Shown here one piece after another: positions 23,266 through 34,106 of a DNA stretch of 64,000 nt (positions are counted from its first letter, which is position 1; the number at the start of each line of letters is the position of its first letter). The DNA comes from Massariosphaeria phaeospora (Eukaryota; Ascomycota; Dothideomycetes; Pleosporales). A program made the translations under genes and the position numbers. The stretch lies in contig JAADJZ010000036.1 of NCBI GenBank assembly GCA_011032825.1, positions 276,788 to 340,787 of the forward strand. Reading direction: 5' to 3'. The notes beneath the pieces are model-generated. The model was not told where the DNA came from. It ran no database searches and saw nothing but the letters and a program-made list of their open reading frames with translations.

Positions 23266-24847
23266 ATGACCGCAAACACCGCAAGCGAGGACTTCGTAGT
23301 CCCCCTCTTCATCAATGGCAAAGACATTACCCACCCCGGAACCTTCGACGTTGCATCCCCATCCTCAAATAAAATATGCTGGACAGCAATCTCAGCAACA
23401 CCAGACGACGGCATTGCCGCAGTCGACGCCGCTCAAAATGCGTTCTCTGCATGGTCACAGTCGAAGCCTAGCACTCGCACAGCCGTCTTGCTCAAAGCGG
23501 CGGATATCCTCGAAGCCAATAGCGAGGAATACGCAAGTTACATGATGACCGAAATGGGCGCTGATAGAGGTACTGCCCAGTTCTTCGTCCTCCCGCTTGC
23601 TATCTCGATGTGCAGGGATATCGCAGGTCGGATTACAAGTATTTGCGGAAGCGTACCTGTAGTTGCACAGGAGGGCCAGAGCGCAATGGTTTGGAAAGAA
23701 CCTTATGGTGTTTGCTTGGGAATTATTGCCTGGTGGGAATCTTCGACATGGAAAGCACTCGCGCATCCGCTGACATTGCCTCTAGGAATGCGCCATACGT
23801 CTTTGCAATCCGGTCTGCTGCCACGGCGATTGCGACCGGCAACACTACTGTTATCAAATCTTCTGAGATGACACCTCACTGCGTATATGTACTCAGCAAA
23901 GTGTTCAAAGAAGCTGGGTTGCCCGATGGCGTGCTTAATATTCTTAGCTGTAGACGAGAAGATGCACCCAGCGTCGTGAACGCCATGATTGAGCATCCTT
24001 TCGTTAGGAAGGTGAACTTCACTGGCAGCGTTGCTGTGGGACGTAAAATTGCCCGTGTGTGTGGAGAAAACTTGAAGCCTTGTCTCATGGAGCTTGGTGG
24101 GAAGAATAGTGCAATTGTACTGGAGGATGCGGATCTGCAGAAGACTGCTAGACAGTGCATCGCTGGAGCGTTCCTCAACGTGAGTTAACGGTGCATGACC
24201 AAACGTTTAGACTGCTTATCTCTCCATCCAATTGATGCAGTTCGACTGACGTTACCTAGGCCGGGCAGATCTGTATGGGCACCGACCGTATCGTCGCCCA
24301 TAGTTCCATCGCAGACGAGCTGCTAGAAATCCTCAAGCAGAAGATCGCACAAGCAGCCAAGGAATCCGAAGCCCTGCCAAATGTCGTATCTACAGCCTCC
24401 AAAGCTAGGCTAGTAAACCTAGTCTCGGAAGCGATCTCGAAGGGCGCTCAACTTATCGCCGGCAGTGACTCGTCCACCAGCACATCAGGCGCCAGTTTCA
24501 TACCTACCGTACTCGCCAACGTCAATCAGGAAACCAAACTTTCCCAAGATGAAACATTTGGCCCGCTTGTCGCTGTGTCTACTTTCGATACTGATGATGA
24601 GGCTATCCAGTTTGCCAATAACACTCCGTACGGTTTACACGCAGCGGTATTCACGAAAGATTTGAGAAAGGGTTTGGCGTTTGCAAAGAGGCTGCAGGTA
24701 GGAGCTGTGCATATTAATAGTATGACTGTGCACGATGAGCCTGCGATGCCGATGGGCGGAGTGAAGAGCTCTGGATGGGGCCGGTTTAACGCGGCGGAGG
24801 GAATGGACGAGTTTCTCGTGAGAAAGGCAGTGACCTGGGACGATTGA
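23266..24847 (+). CDS. NAD(P)-dependent aldehyde dehydrogenase
   Basis: Exons are 23266-23732, 23786-24179 and 24260-24847 (482 residues, the family's usual length). Intron 1 (53 bp, GCTGAC branch) joins GIIAW to NAPYVFAIR; intron 2 (80 bp) joins AGAFLN to AGQICMGT. Visible landmarks are the cofactor-loop FTGSVAVGRKIA, the catalytic base in LMELGGKN, the nucleophile in GQICMG, and ETFGPL. The C terminus GGVKSSGWGRFN resembles the salicylaldehyde/vanillin dehydrogenase group of ALDHs. It would oxidise an aldehyde, possibly aromatic, to the acid in the cytosol. Substrate is inferred only from this similarity. No membrane or secretion signal is present. Confidence 0.9.
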
Positions 24848-25178
24848 GTGATTCACTTCTTGCTAATGAGAATGGGAAGCTCTATAGAGCAAATCGATGG
24901 AGTTTCACAGCAGATTTCGTTTCCATGGCTCGCTATTACACGCCCAAATATAGACAGGTACCACTTCTACTGGTCGATTCTACGTGCTACCTCGGTATTC
25001 TAGATCAGCACAAGTAAGAGAAATACTCTTTCACCGCACTTACCGCTTTGCCTGCGCTAAACCGATCAAGTCTACTTCGCCTCTGCAGTACTTATAAAAT
25101 CTCTTCGCTCGGCCTTCCTCCTCGCCCAACGCACTCCACTCACCCCGCTCACACCAACTCTCTTCGCACGTCGGCACG
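24848..25178. promoter_or_regulatory. Promoter region of BTB copy 3
   Basis: A 331-bp gap. CTTATAAAATC at about 25091-25101 is a probable TATA box, some 80 bp before the ATG, followed by a pyrimidine-rich leader. Confidence 0.5.
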
Positions 25179-26024
25179 ATGGCGGCGAAGCTGAAGGCCT
25201 CAGCGGCGACGTGAGTCCCACCCACTGTATTCATAACGAACTAAGGTCGCTGATTTTACCTATCTATAGGCTATACAACAATCCCACTTTCTCCGACGTC
25301 AAAATCAAGCAAATCTCCAACGGCAAAACCTTCCAATATTACGGCCACAAAGCCATCTTGTGCAAGGACTCTGGATTCTTCATGAGAGCGTTCACGGGCA
25401 GCTTCAAGGTTGGTTCACGCCTGACTCAAATACGCAGGAGATGACACTAACTTCTTGTAGGAGGCAACCGGGAATATCATTGAGCTTCATGACGATGACG
25501 CGGACCAATTCGAAATCGTCCTGAAGTTCATCTACACGGATGTCTACGACAAGCAGCAAATTCTCAAGTTGGCCAACGGGGACACAACAAAACAAGTACG
25601 CATATCGATCGGTATCCATGCTATCTCCGACAAGTACGATATCCCGCGACTCTGCGAGCCGGTTGCACGAGATGTGCTTGGTATTGTAAGAAGTGTTGAC
25701 AACTTTACGATCGTAAAGGAAGCACTTCATGCATACTATGATGTAACCTCGCATGCCGACAGTCCGATCGGTAAAGGCCTCACATCTATTGTGTTGGAAG
25801 ACCAGCAAGACTTCACTAGCTATAAGGACTTTGAGACTATTATCGAAACATTTCCGATGTTTGCCGCGGACATTGGATTGCATCAACACCGCCAAGGTGC
25901 ATTCAAAGTTCGGAGGGGTAAATGCCCTTGTTTACAACGCCTTTCCGTCGACACTACAGGTCTTAACTTAGCCAACGTGACGACTGCCTGGTGCAACAAA
26001 TGCGGCATGAAGCGACCCATTTAA
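25179..26024 (+). CDS. BTB/POZ domain protein, copy 3
   Basis: Exons are 25179-25210, 25270-25408 and 25461-26024 (244 residues). The 32-bp first exon codes MAAKLKASAA plus two bases. Intron 1 is 59 bp and intron 2 is 52 bp (CACTAAC branch). The BTB domain is canonical: NNPTFSDVKIKQIS, FQYYGHKAILCKDSGFFMRAFTGSFKEA, IIELHDDDADQFEIVLKFIYTDVY. The second half ends with a CxxC pair and WCNKCGMKRPI, possibly a small zinc-binding tail. Such proteins are common and expanded in Dothideomycetes. It may dimerise or bind Cullin-3; no substrate-binding domain is visible. Confidence 0.88.
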
Positions 26025-26818
26025 GCTAAAAGAGTATATGGGTGCCTAACACAGAGGACCATGTGGTGCTAAATCGGTGCATGGTATCTTACTCAAGAGG
26101 ATGGTCAGAATTGTATCTAACTTTGATACGAAATCTATCTCGAATTATCAGAACCTTGCTTCGGCCCCGCAGTATCTTGTGGTCTCTGAGAGGTGGAATA
26201 TAATATATACAGAATCAACAACCTGGTTTACGAGTGAATGTACCTAGAGATATAGTTCGAGCGACGCCGAAAGTCCAAAGCTAACAATACTTCTTTATAT
26301 TGCATCCTCACTGGCAAATATATTGCTGATAAAGATAGACTTCATTCAACCGCCCTCTCAGCATAGATGTGTTTAGCAATAGATGAATAGTTTATCTTCA
26401 TATTTATAAAGCCCTATTGTATCTACTGTGCAAGATAATGTTTCGGTAGGATCACCGGATGCGCGCTGCAAACAAAACAAGCTCGGTGGTGAGAATGGGC
26501 AGACTAAGACTAGGTCGAGAAGCCCTAGCTACGATGGCTTTATCATGGACGCGAACTGACATCATGCTTTCAAAGGTGCACTGGAAAAGAGGTGAGAATA
26601 TCGGAAATCCGCACCCTAGGTAGATATTTGGTAGATATTCTGTAACAACAGTAGTGAGAATAACACTAGTTAAAATCGGAACCTTTTTGTAGATCACCTT
26701 AGACTAAGAGCTCAACCAAGTTCAAATGTGACAACTTTTCATGCGGAGAATTACGCTACGTTTTGAAGCAAGTATGAAATCCATAGTCCGAGATTTCTCC
26801 CTCAATAAGCCCATGGAA
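26025..26818. other. Intergenic region, no gene seen
   Basis: A 794-bp AT-leaning gap between convergent genes. No coding-looking frame or repeat is found. Confidence 0.6.
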
Positions 26819-28390
26819 TCATTCACATTTATCTTCTTCATCCAGCCAAACCAGTCCATCAGGTAGATAGTCTTCAAGCGCGGCTGCATGCGTTCTCAAC
26901 GGCCAGTGCCTGCCCTCCAGCTTCCGAGAATGCGAGAATTCAACGCCCCGATCGAGGAAACGTTCCGTAAGAGCCACAAGATCCCAGTCACTTTCGTGGA
27001 CGTGTACAATATGAATGTACCTCAAGTTCGGTAGATTGGCCAGATTGTCCGCAAGTTCCCATAGCGCAATAACCTTTCCAGGTAGCCAGTCTTTCCGTTG
27101 AATAAGTATCAGGTTCTTCAGCGAGCGTGGTAGATATGCGCTTATTCGAAAAAGGGGTTCTGATTCTTCTCCAACCCATAGATATAGTTTGTCAAGGCGG
27201 TTTGGTATACCCGTTATAGCGAGGTCTGTTATTACCAAGCTGGTGAGTTGCTTGAAACCGGCTAGACTCTTTAAGGGATCAATCCAGAGATTATCGAACC
27301 TACAGGATTCGTGCCAATTGATTTCGAGGTATTCGAGTGTTTCTTCGTGTTGGGCTAGGCTGTCGGAGAGACTTTGAAGATCGAGCTCTGAGGCTTCGTA
27401 CCAAGCAAGGCTAAATTCTTTCAATGCTACGCTTTCTCTGACTATCTCGGCGATTTGATCGTAACTGTCACTATTATCCGTATATACAAGATGGAGTGTA
27501 TTCACCGCGCCGAAGATAGACGGTGGAAGTCTGATAGACATAGGACAGGCAGCCGCGTGTTGGTAGTGCCGTAAGACCGGCAGCTTTTGGAGAGATCTGT
27601 TGTAGTGTACAGGCAAATCAACGTATTCGTAATACGGGCCCTCCAAACTCAACCTCTCAAGTTTCGCAAAGCCATGGGACTTTAGTGGTGGCGGGTGGTG
27701 ACTCTCAATGGTAAGTCCGATAAAATCAAGCAGGCCTGGTTCTCGACCATGAACCCAATTGGTATCGACCCCTCTTATATCGAGGGACATGTGCTCAATA
27801 TTTGGAGTGGCGAGGATGAGGAGTGCCAGGTGAGCCGCGTCGGTCCTATAGTGGAGGGAGTCATTCCATCTTTGAAGGGTTTCACCGTGCCAGGTAAGGC
27901 GCGCGGATTTTGTAAGAGCTTCGCAAAGCTTGCGCCATTCTGGATGGGTCTTCCAGTCTTCCTTGGAAATATTGTGGATGCTACCACCAAGGCATTCCAC
28001 GTAAGAGATATTTGTGGCGAGTGCGGGTCTCTCAGACATAGTCCTGTGCAAGAGTACAAGCTCAAGTGAAACCAAGAATTGAGATAGTCGAATGACCACG
28101 GCAGAATAGAGTACGGGGGCCGAAATTCGATACAGCCGTTTCGAAGTGAGGCAGAGCGCCCATAAAGTGGCTCTGCGACTCCGGTTTTCCACTGCGCGAG
28201 GTGCCGTGTGACGTTGTTCGCCTTCGCGTTCGAGATCCCCATCCTGGACGTGGAATTTTCTACTCGCTTGGAGATTGTTCACTATCTTAACAATCAACTC
28301 GTCCGGAAGATATATAGAGCCAGGTGTTAAGGTAGCAAGCGACCTGCATGCCAGCTCGGTCGTTTCTTTCGCAGACTGGATGTTCGCCAT
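26819..28390 (-). CDS. F-box protein with leucine-rich region
   Basis: A single exon coding 523 residues from ATG at 28390. An F-box-like start is present at about residues 24-40 (GSIYLPDELIVKIVNNL), continuing LWALCLTSKRLYRISAPVLYSAV after a charged insert. The remainder contains irregular leucine-rich repeats (LERLSLEG, LKEFSLAWYEASELDLQSL, LEYLEINWH, LTSLVITDLAI, LPNLRYIHIVHV). Proteins of this type recruit substrates to SCF ubiquitin ligases through Skp1, with the repeats binding substrate. Target unknown. The frame is intact. Plus-strand frames over it are shadows. Confidence 0.85.
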   Translation of the reverse strand: MANIQSAKETTELACRSLATLTPGSIYLPDELIVKIVNNLQASRKFHVQDGDLEREGEQRHTAPRAVENRSRRATLWALCLTSKRLYRISAPVLYSAVVIRLSQFLVSLELVLLHRTMSERPALATNISYVECLGGSIHNISKEDWKTHPEWRKLCEALTKSARLTWHGETLQRWNDSLHYRTDAAHLALLILATPNIEHMSLDIRGVDTNWVHGREPGLLDFIGLTIESHHPPPLKSHGFAKLERLSLEGPYYEYVDLPVHYNRSLQKLPVLRHYQHAAACPMSIRLPPSIFGAVNTLHLVYTDNSDSYDQIAEIVRESVALKEFSLAWYEASELDLQSLSDSLAQHEETLEYLEINWHESCRFDNLWIDPLKSLAGFKQLTSLVITDLAITGIPNRLDKLYLWVGEESEPLFRISAYLPRSLKNLILIQRKDWLPGKVIALWELADNLANLPNLRYIHIVHVHESDWDLVALTERFLDRGVEFSHSRKLEGRHWPLRTHAAALEDYLPDGLVWLDEEDKCE

Positions 28391-29603
28391 ACTGTAAACG
28401 AACTGCGTGTATGTGGAAGTTATTACGACGCGGGTATGAAAGAGTACAGAAGTGGAGGAGATAAAACAGATTCTAGTAAATCGATGAGAATTTTATGTGT
28501 GCTCGCGTAGTCACCGCCCAAGTCGAACCACGGTTCGGCATGCTCGGTTCCAAAAATGAGAACCCAACAAACCGGTGTATATTTCGAAGATATACGCTCG
28601 CATAGTGTAGCCAACTTGGCGTAGAAGTATACGATAGCCATTATTTTCTTTGATTTGGTGCAGCTAAGCTGTCAGAAACATGGTTCGTCTGCAAGCGTGG
28701 GGCCACATCGGGGTGGTCATCTTCTCTTTACATGCGGACCACATCTATCTCTTGTTTCTGTAACCGTGGATGAACCCGCTCATACGGTCTGTAAGTATTT
28801 GGCACCACTCTTATGGGCTTACAGTTTGAATTTGAATGCTAAGGCGCTAATCTGCAGTAAGATCTCTTGTGTTGTTAAAATCCTCGAGAGGTTTGTGAAT
28901 TAGCTGTTCGAAGAACATGTGTGCCACTAGTCCCGAATAGGAACAGAGGTTGAAAGGGGTCAAAACTGCATCCTATTCGGGGTTCCCTACCTTCATATGT
29001 AAATACCTGAATGTTCGATTAGATCCCGGAAGTCCACCACTCTATGAAGTTTTATAGCAACGGCCGTTAACCGTTGCCTACCTCGGGTTTCTAAAATTTC
29101 TTGGCATTCCCGTATTCCCCGACGGCACCACCTCGATTGTGATTACTCGGCGTACAACTAACAAAGCGGACTGAGTCGTTGAGACAGTACCCATGCACAT
29201 GCATCACGACCTCGTGGCCCCCCGAACCCGCTAACCCCGACGCTTGACTCCATATTTGATTAGACGGTTCTTGGATACCGGGTATACTGGGATGACTGAA
29301 TGCCGGCTCTTCCATGTGCTTGCATACATGTACTAGCTCTATCTGTACCGTGGTGGTTACCAGGCCGCGCGCTTCGGGAGTCTACACTCGCTATTGCATA
29401 CGGACTTCAGTTTCCGTAATGTGTTGACACTGGTGAAAAGCAATCATATAGAGGGGCGCCCCAACTGAAGTGTAATTTCGCTTCCTGAACGGACGCCTAC
29501 ACTCAAGAGTTCTGAAGAGTTCTCGCAAGCCGGATCGACTATCCAGTGACGTGTAAATCTCAAGTTGGGCGGCCCTCGCAAGCCCGTGCGTGAGTCTTGA
29601 GCG
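28391..29603. other. Intergenic region, no gene seen
   Basis: A 1.2-kb gap between divergent genes, presumably with both promoters. Short frames at 28423-28641 and 28655-28903 have no features of genes. Confidence 0.55.
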
Positions 29604-31012
29604 ATGTCGGATTTGCAGGATTTGGTGTTATTGGGAGATGCTGCCTCGAGCATAAGAAAGAAGACATTTCTGGTAAGTCTTTATCATCAGGACAGTGGAG
29701 CCTCTGTCTTTGCTTGGCCTGATCGAAGATATGCAGTCTTTGGTTTCGTGAAGCTGACCTACATCCTAGATAGTGACATCAATCTTCTTCGCTCTCGCCA
29801 TCCTCTCCATCCTCACCTGGACAGTTCTCGGTTATCGTCATGGCCACTGTTTCCGAAAGTCAGATTGTATCCCCATCCTCGGTACTCTTTGCTTCATAGC
29901 GGGGTCTGCGGTCATGTATTCCATGCTATCCTCGATCTACATTGGGCCGGCTATCTCGTCCAATGCGATATTAGCATCACCACCTATTGGGTTGGACCTC
30001 GCATCCGTTACCGCCAAGGTCGTGAATTATTTCGACGCCTTCCAATGTCTGATATGGACGGTTATATTCTCGATGAAGACGGCCCTGTTATTGACTTTGA
30101 AAGATGGTGCCCATGAAGAGAGACAATTCAGAAGGGTTTTCGTGGTTGTCTTGATGTTTATCGGCACGAGCTGGGCATTCGTGTTTGTTACGCCGTTTAT
30201 CGTGTGTCCGCATCTTGGAGGAAACGCTGGTAAGTGGTCCTGCTCGTATCGTTAAGAGAAGTAATTGACGGCTATACCAGTGCAATGCTTCGACCCGGAG
30301 AAAGAACAGCTTCATCGTACCCTGGTATACGTTAGCAGTGCGATAGACTGCATAACTTACGTTCTTGGTAAGCTTGCCCCTGGAACAGCTTCGTAGAGAT
30401 AGCTTACACAAGCCATCAGTCCTCACTGTTCCCATGCTCCTTTTCCGTCGTATACAGCTAGCCGTGCGTCAAAGGGTAGCTTTGGCTACCTTTCTATTCT
30501 TTTCGGTCGCCCTCATACTGATCGCCATCCTGCGCGCCATCAAACCCGAAGTCGCGCAACCTCAACGCCGAGACGTTCCTCTCTACACGTTCCTCCTCCA
30601 TATCGAAGCATCCGTTTTGTTCATCCTCTTCTCAGTTATCGCCCATCCTCGTCTCTTCGATGCACATCCACCAATAGCGCCTCAGCAATGGGTGCCGGAT
30701 TCATGGACAAGACGGAGGAACCAGGAGCCAGAAGACGAAGAAGAATCCAGAGAGACGCTGACCGGTCTACACACGTTTGTGAGACGCGGCAGTACACCGC
30801 ATAGTGGGCTCAATAGGAAGGAGAGTGTGTTGAGAACGAGAGAAGTCGTTGTAGAGATTTCTTATGAGAAGGCTCCTGATGGGGATCTCTGGGTTCCGAG
30901 CCCGACGTGGATGAAGGATCGAAGCGGTCGTAGTCTCGAGGATAGCAGTGATAAGAGGAGCAGTAAAAGCAACGGGCGAAGTAGTAGCCGGTGTAGTCTC
31001 AGAGGGACATAG
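29604..31012 (+). CDS. Multi-pass membrane protein, fungal rhodopsin/PTH11-like type
   Basis: Exons are 29604-29672, 29770-30229, 30281-30367 and 30420-31012 (402 residues); introns are 97, 51 and 52 bp. The spliced protein shows seven hydrophobic segments: IVTSIFFALAILSILTWTVL, ILGTLCFIAGSAVMYSML, an amphipathic stretch around LDLASVTAKVVNYFDAFQCL, FVVVLMFIGTSWAFVFVTPF, a helix before TVPMLLFRRIQLAVRQRV, LFFSVALILIAILRAI and FLLHIEASVLFILFSVI. A 120-residue hydrophilic, Ser/Arg-rich tail follows. The layout matches the fungal rhodopsin-like integral membrane family with a cytoplasmic tail. It may be a plasma-membrane receptor or sensor; ligand unknown. No CFEM domain or signal peptide is seen. 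Confidence 0.75.
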
Positions 31013-31493
31013 CTTTGAAGCAGAGATAGGACGCCGAATAGAGGGTTTTCAACGCTGGTCATATGTTGATGGTGACGATGATTCGTCTTCAATGGAGCGA
31101 GCTAGAGGTGGGGAACCACCAGTGCTTATCGATAACCGACTAGACCGCATTTGGTTAGTCGCGGTATGCGGTTAGCCGTTCCTTGACACCTCACACATCC
31201 AGGGTGCACACATTCACACCAGTATCCACGCCGCGTCAATAGCTACCAAGCGGTATATTATTAAACACCAATATATTGATGCGTAGAGCCTGGTGGCTGC
31301 TCGGAAGTCCCGCCGCTCAGCCGCTCAGTAACGTGATCACCACAATGCCCTCCAGCTTACACCGTCTTCGTCCTCATCGTCCGACTTCAACAACCCCATC
31401 AAAGCTGGTTGTCAGGGATTGAGTATCATAGGCTGTCGGCTTCTTGTTCATTCCATCTGTTTGATGTGTATTTTCGCGCTGCCTCAACCCATT
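31013..31493. other. Intergenic region, no gene seen
   Basis: A 481-bp gap that holds the 3' end of the membrane-protein gene and the promoter of the P450 gene. A CGCTCAGCCGCTCAG short duplication lies near 31312-31326. Confidence 0.5.
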
Positions 31494-33259
31494 ATGTTCC
31501 CCTCCGAGCTTCTGACAGCGAACGCGATCTCCGCGGCTCTCTTTTTGTTTACCGTATTTCCCGTCCTCGTCTACTACATCACTACGACTCTGTTCTACCG
31601 GAAAACCAATAGCAAATTGCTTTCCAAAATCCCGCCTACTGTGCCCTACTGGGTACCTGGACTTTTCCATGGACTGAGTGTAGCTTCCGGACCACCCGCT
31701 TACTTCGCGAAGGTTTTGTACGTATAGTCTGACAGATGTTAAGACACCCGAGCTGATGAAACTAGAAAGCAGTATGGAAGTTCTGCTCCGTTCGTAGTGA
31801 AAGCAGGGTCGATTTCTCTCGTCGTCGTCCGAGATGCCAAACACGCCCAGAAAATCCTCCAGGCTTCAGCACACATGACGCCAAAAGCTCTCCAAGTACG
31901 GGCCCTCGATAAAGCTATGGATGCTCCAATAGAGGCTTTGCTGCTCTATGATATGATCCGTACAGGAAGTCTAGAAGATGACCACAATCACTCTGCGCGT
32001 TTGGTTGTACCACACAAGTATCTTACTGGGCCAAGCCTTTCATCAATCTCCGATGTATATCTCGCAACTTTCCGGCGCAATCTTTCTAACAAGATGTTTC
32101 AGTTCAAAACTTGGACTGAGATCGAGGATATGTGGTCGTTCTTCCATAATGAAATCTCAAAAGCGGTAATGGAGACCCTCTTCGGCCCTGCGGTTATGAA
32201 GCAATACCCGCGCCTGGTCCGCGACTTTTGGGAATTTGACTCCAACTTCGACGGATTTATACTAGGGTATCCGCAATTCATGATGTCATCTGCGTATACG
32301 GCACGCGACCGTTTGCTGGGGAACCTTTGGGACTGGCTGCTTGCAGCAAAAGAAAGCAAAGAAGGCTTGGAGTTTATCAGGACAGGAGATGGAGACCTAG
32401 CGCCGACGGACGATAGAGATAGTGTTTTCGTCAAGTTCCCATATTTGGATGGCCAAGCCCGTGCTGCAAAGGCCTTGGGGAATATGCAAGAGTATGTTCC
32501 GCTTCTGGATATTGCTTCTTCAAATATGCTGATTCTCCCCGCAGGCTGAATTCTAATACAATACCACCAACTCTGTGGAGTATAGTCGAGGCCCTCCGAA
32601 GACCTGCGCTGCTCAAGCGACTTACAGTAGACATCTCGCACCAGTTCGACGCACGATCGGAAACCTACAACATGGCTGCAGTTGGTGCGATGCCACTTGT
32701 GCAGTCTTTACACGCTGAAGTTGGTCGTCTGCGGATGGCTGCAAGAGTTGTCCGTCGCAGTGAGGAGGGGGACTTCAAGCTAGACGAGAATTGGACAATT
32801 CCGTCCAACATGTGGGCTGTCATGTTCTCCCACGATCTTGCTCTGAACACAAAGCTATGGGCCAAAGCCCGCCCTAGGACTATCGAAAAACCATTGGAAG
32901 AATTCTGGGCGGAGAGGTTCTTGATACCTGAGAAACCTAACCAATACCAACGCTATGCAAAGAAACAGGAAACAGACACAGTAGGGACAGGAAGATTCAG
33001 CATGGAAGGCTTGGATGCATTGCACATACCGTTTGAGGGCGGCCTCAAACTGGGTACAAGTCGCTATTTCGCCGAAGCAGTGCAAGCCGCAACTCTGGCC
33101 ATCTTACTCACGGAATACGAACTTGAGTTCTCCGAGCCGGAAGATGTGGAGCAAGCGCTGCCTCCAGTTCGGGAAATTGCATACGGATCTATCAAGCCAT
33201 TGCACAAAATCCGCCTGCGTATTCGAAAGCGCGAGTCACCAAATACAAAGCGATCTTAG
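31494..33259 (+). CDS. Cytochrome P450 family protein lacking the heme-ligating cysteine
   Basis: Exons are 31494-31717, 31766-32491 and 32545-33259 (554 residues); introns are 48 and 53 bp. An upstream in-frame ATG at 31464 is possible. An N-terminal membrane anchor (AALFLFTVFPVLVYYITTTL) precedes the P450 fold. The I-helix region reads NSNTIPPTLWSIVEALRRP and the ExxR of helix K is intact (Glu375, Arg378 in HAEVGRLRMAARVVRR). The heme loop reads PFEGGLKLGTSRYFAEAVQAA; aligned to FGGGxxLCxGRxxA, the cysteine is Gly487 (GGT at 33053-33055) and the following Gly is Ser. The sequence resembles the CYP7/CYP8-like fungal group. Normal monooxygenase activity is unlikely without the thiolate. It may be a decaying gene, a neofunctionalised protein or a base error. 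Confidence 0.85.
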
Positions 33260-34106
33260 AGCTGAGGAGCAGACAAACAGATGTCTTAGGATATAGAGAA
33301 GCAGGAGAAAGTTACCATTTCATTTGGACAGATCGTTCCTTGGCAAAGCGGTACCTGGGGTTAGATAGTACTTTACTACTTGCAATGCCCAGAAAACTTT
33401 CTTATACTAAGAATCTCAACGCGCGGCTCAGGCTTAGTTACTTCATGCTGCTAAGAGAGTCTCATTAAACAGACCTGGTTAGGATTTTCGATTTTAGCCT
33501 TGATACATTGTGCGCCCTATCTAGAAGGAAACATTGTTAATGAAGAGATTCGGTTGAGGCAGTTTCACGTTATACGAGATCCACCGCATTCCAGGATCGG
33601 GCCATATTCTCAGGTCTTCACATCGGAGCTTGAAATCGAGGCGCACAGCTACAGTAAGAGCGATTGTGGGGGATGTGAGTTTGGGGTATTGTATTGGGTA
33701 GCGGATCATTGGTGTGGGAGTGGGGATGTGTGAGGGGTGATTTGAGGGTCTCGTATTGTGTGGCGGCTCAATAGTGTGGGAGTATGGATGTGTGAGGGGG
33801 CGTTTGGTTGGGGTTTGAGTGTGGCATCTAGTGTTAGTACATATTCTTGCAGTTTGGAGACGGGTTTGAAAGATTGTGTATATTGTATGTCAGTCATGAT
33901 ATCATTAACGTAGCGTCAATCATGGCTGTGATAATCCAAGGGCGAGGATTTCCCCCGCAGAGTCGTCTGAGTCGGGCTTACCCATACTCTTGCTCTCTTC
34001 CAGCTCTGTTAGAACTTTACCTAGCCAATAGTGCTTCGTCAAAGCCCAATAAAGTCAAGCTAGAATTATTTGCAGCATCCAGAGCATCAATATCAATAAA
34101 CCTCCT
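33260..34106. other. Intergenic region with an imperfect direct repeat
   Basis: An 847-bp gap between convergent genes. It has no coding frame of quality. Two G-rich copies of a roughly 54-bp unit stand at 33691-33744 and 33753-33805. Confidence 0.55.
33691..33805. repeat. Imperfect ~54-bp direct repeat, two copies
   Basis: Copies at 33691-33744 and 33753-33805 share GTATTG, GTGTGGGAGT and GGATGTGTGAGGGG in the same order and spacing. Confidence 0.7.
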
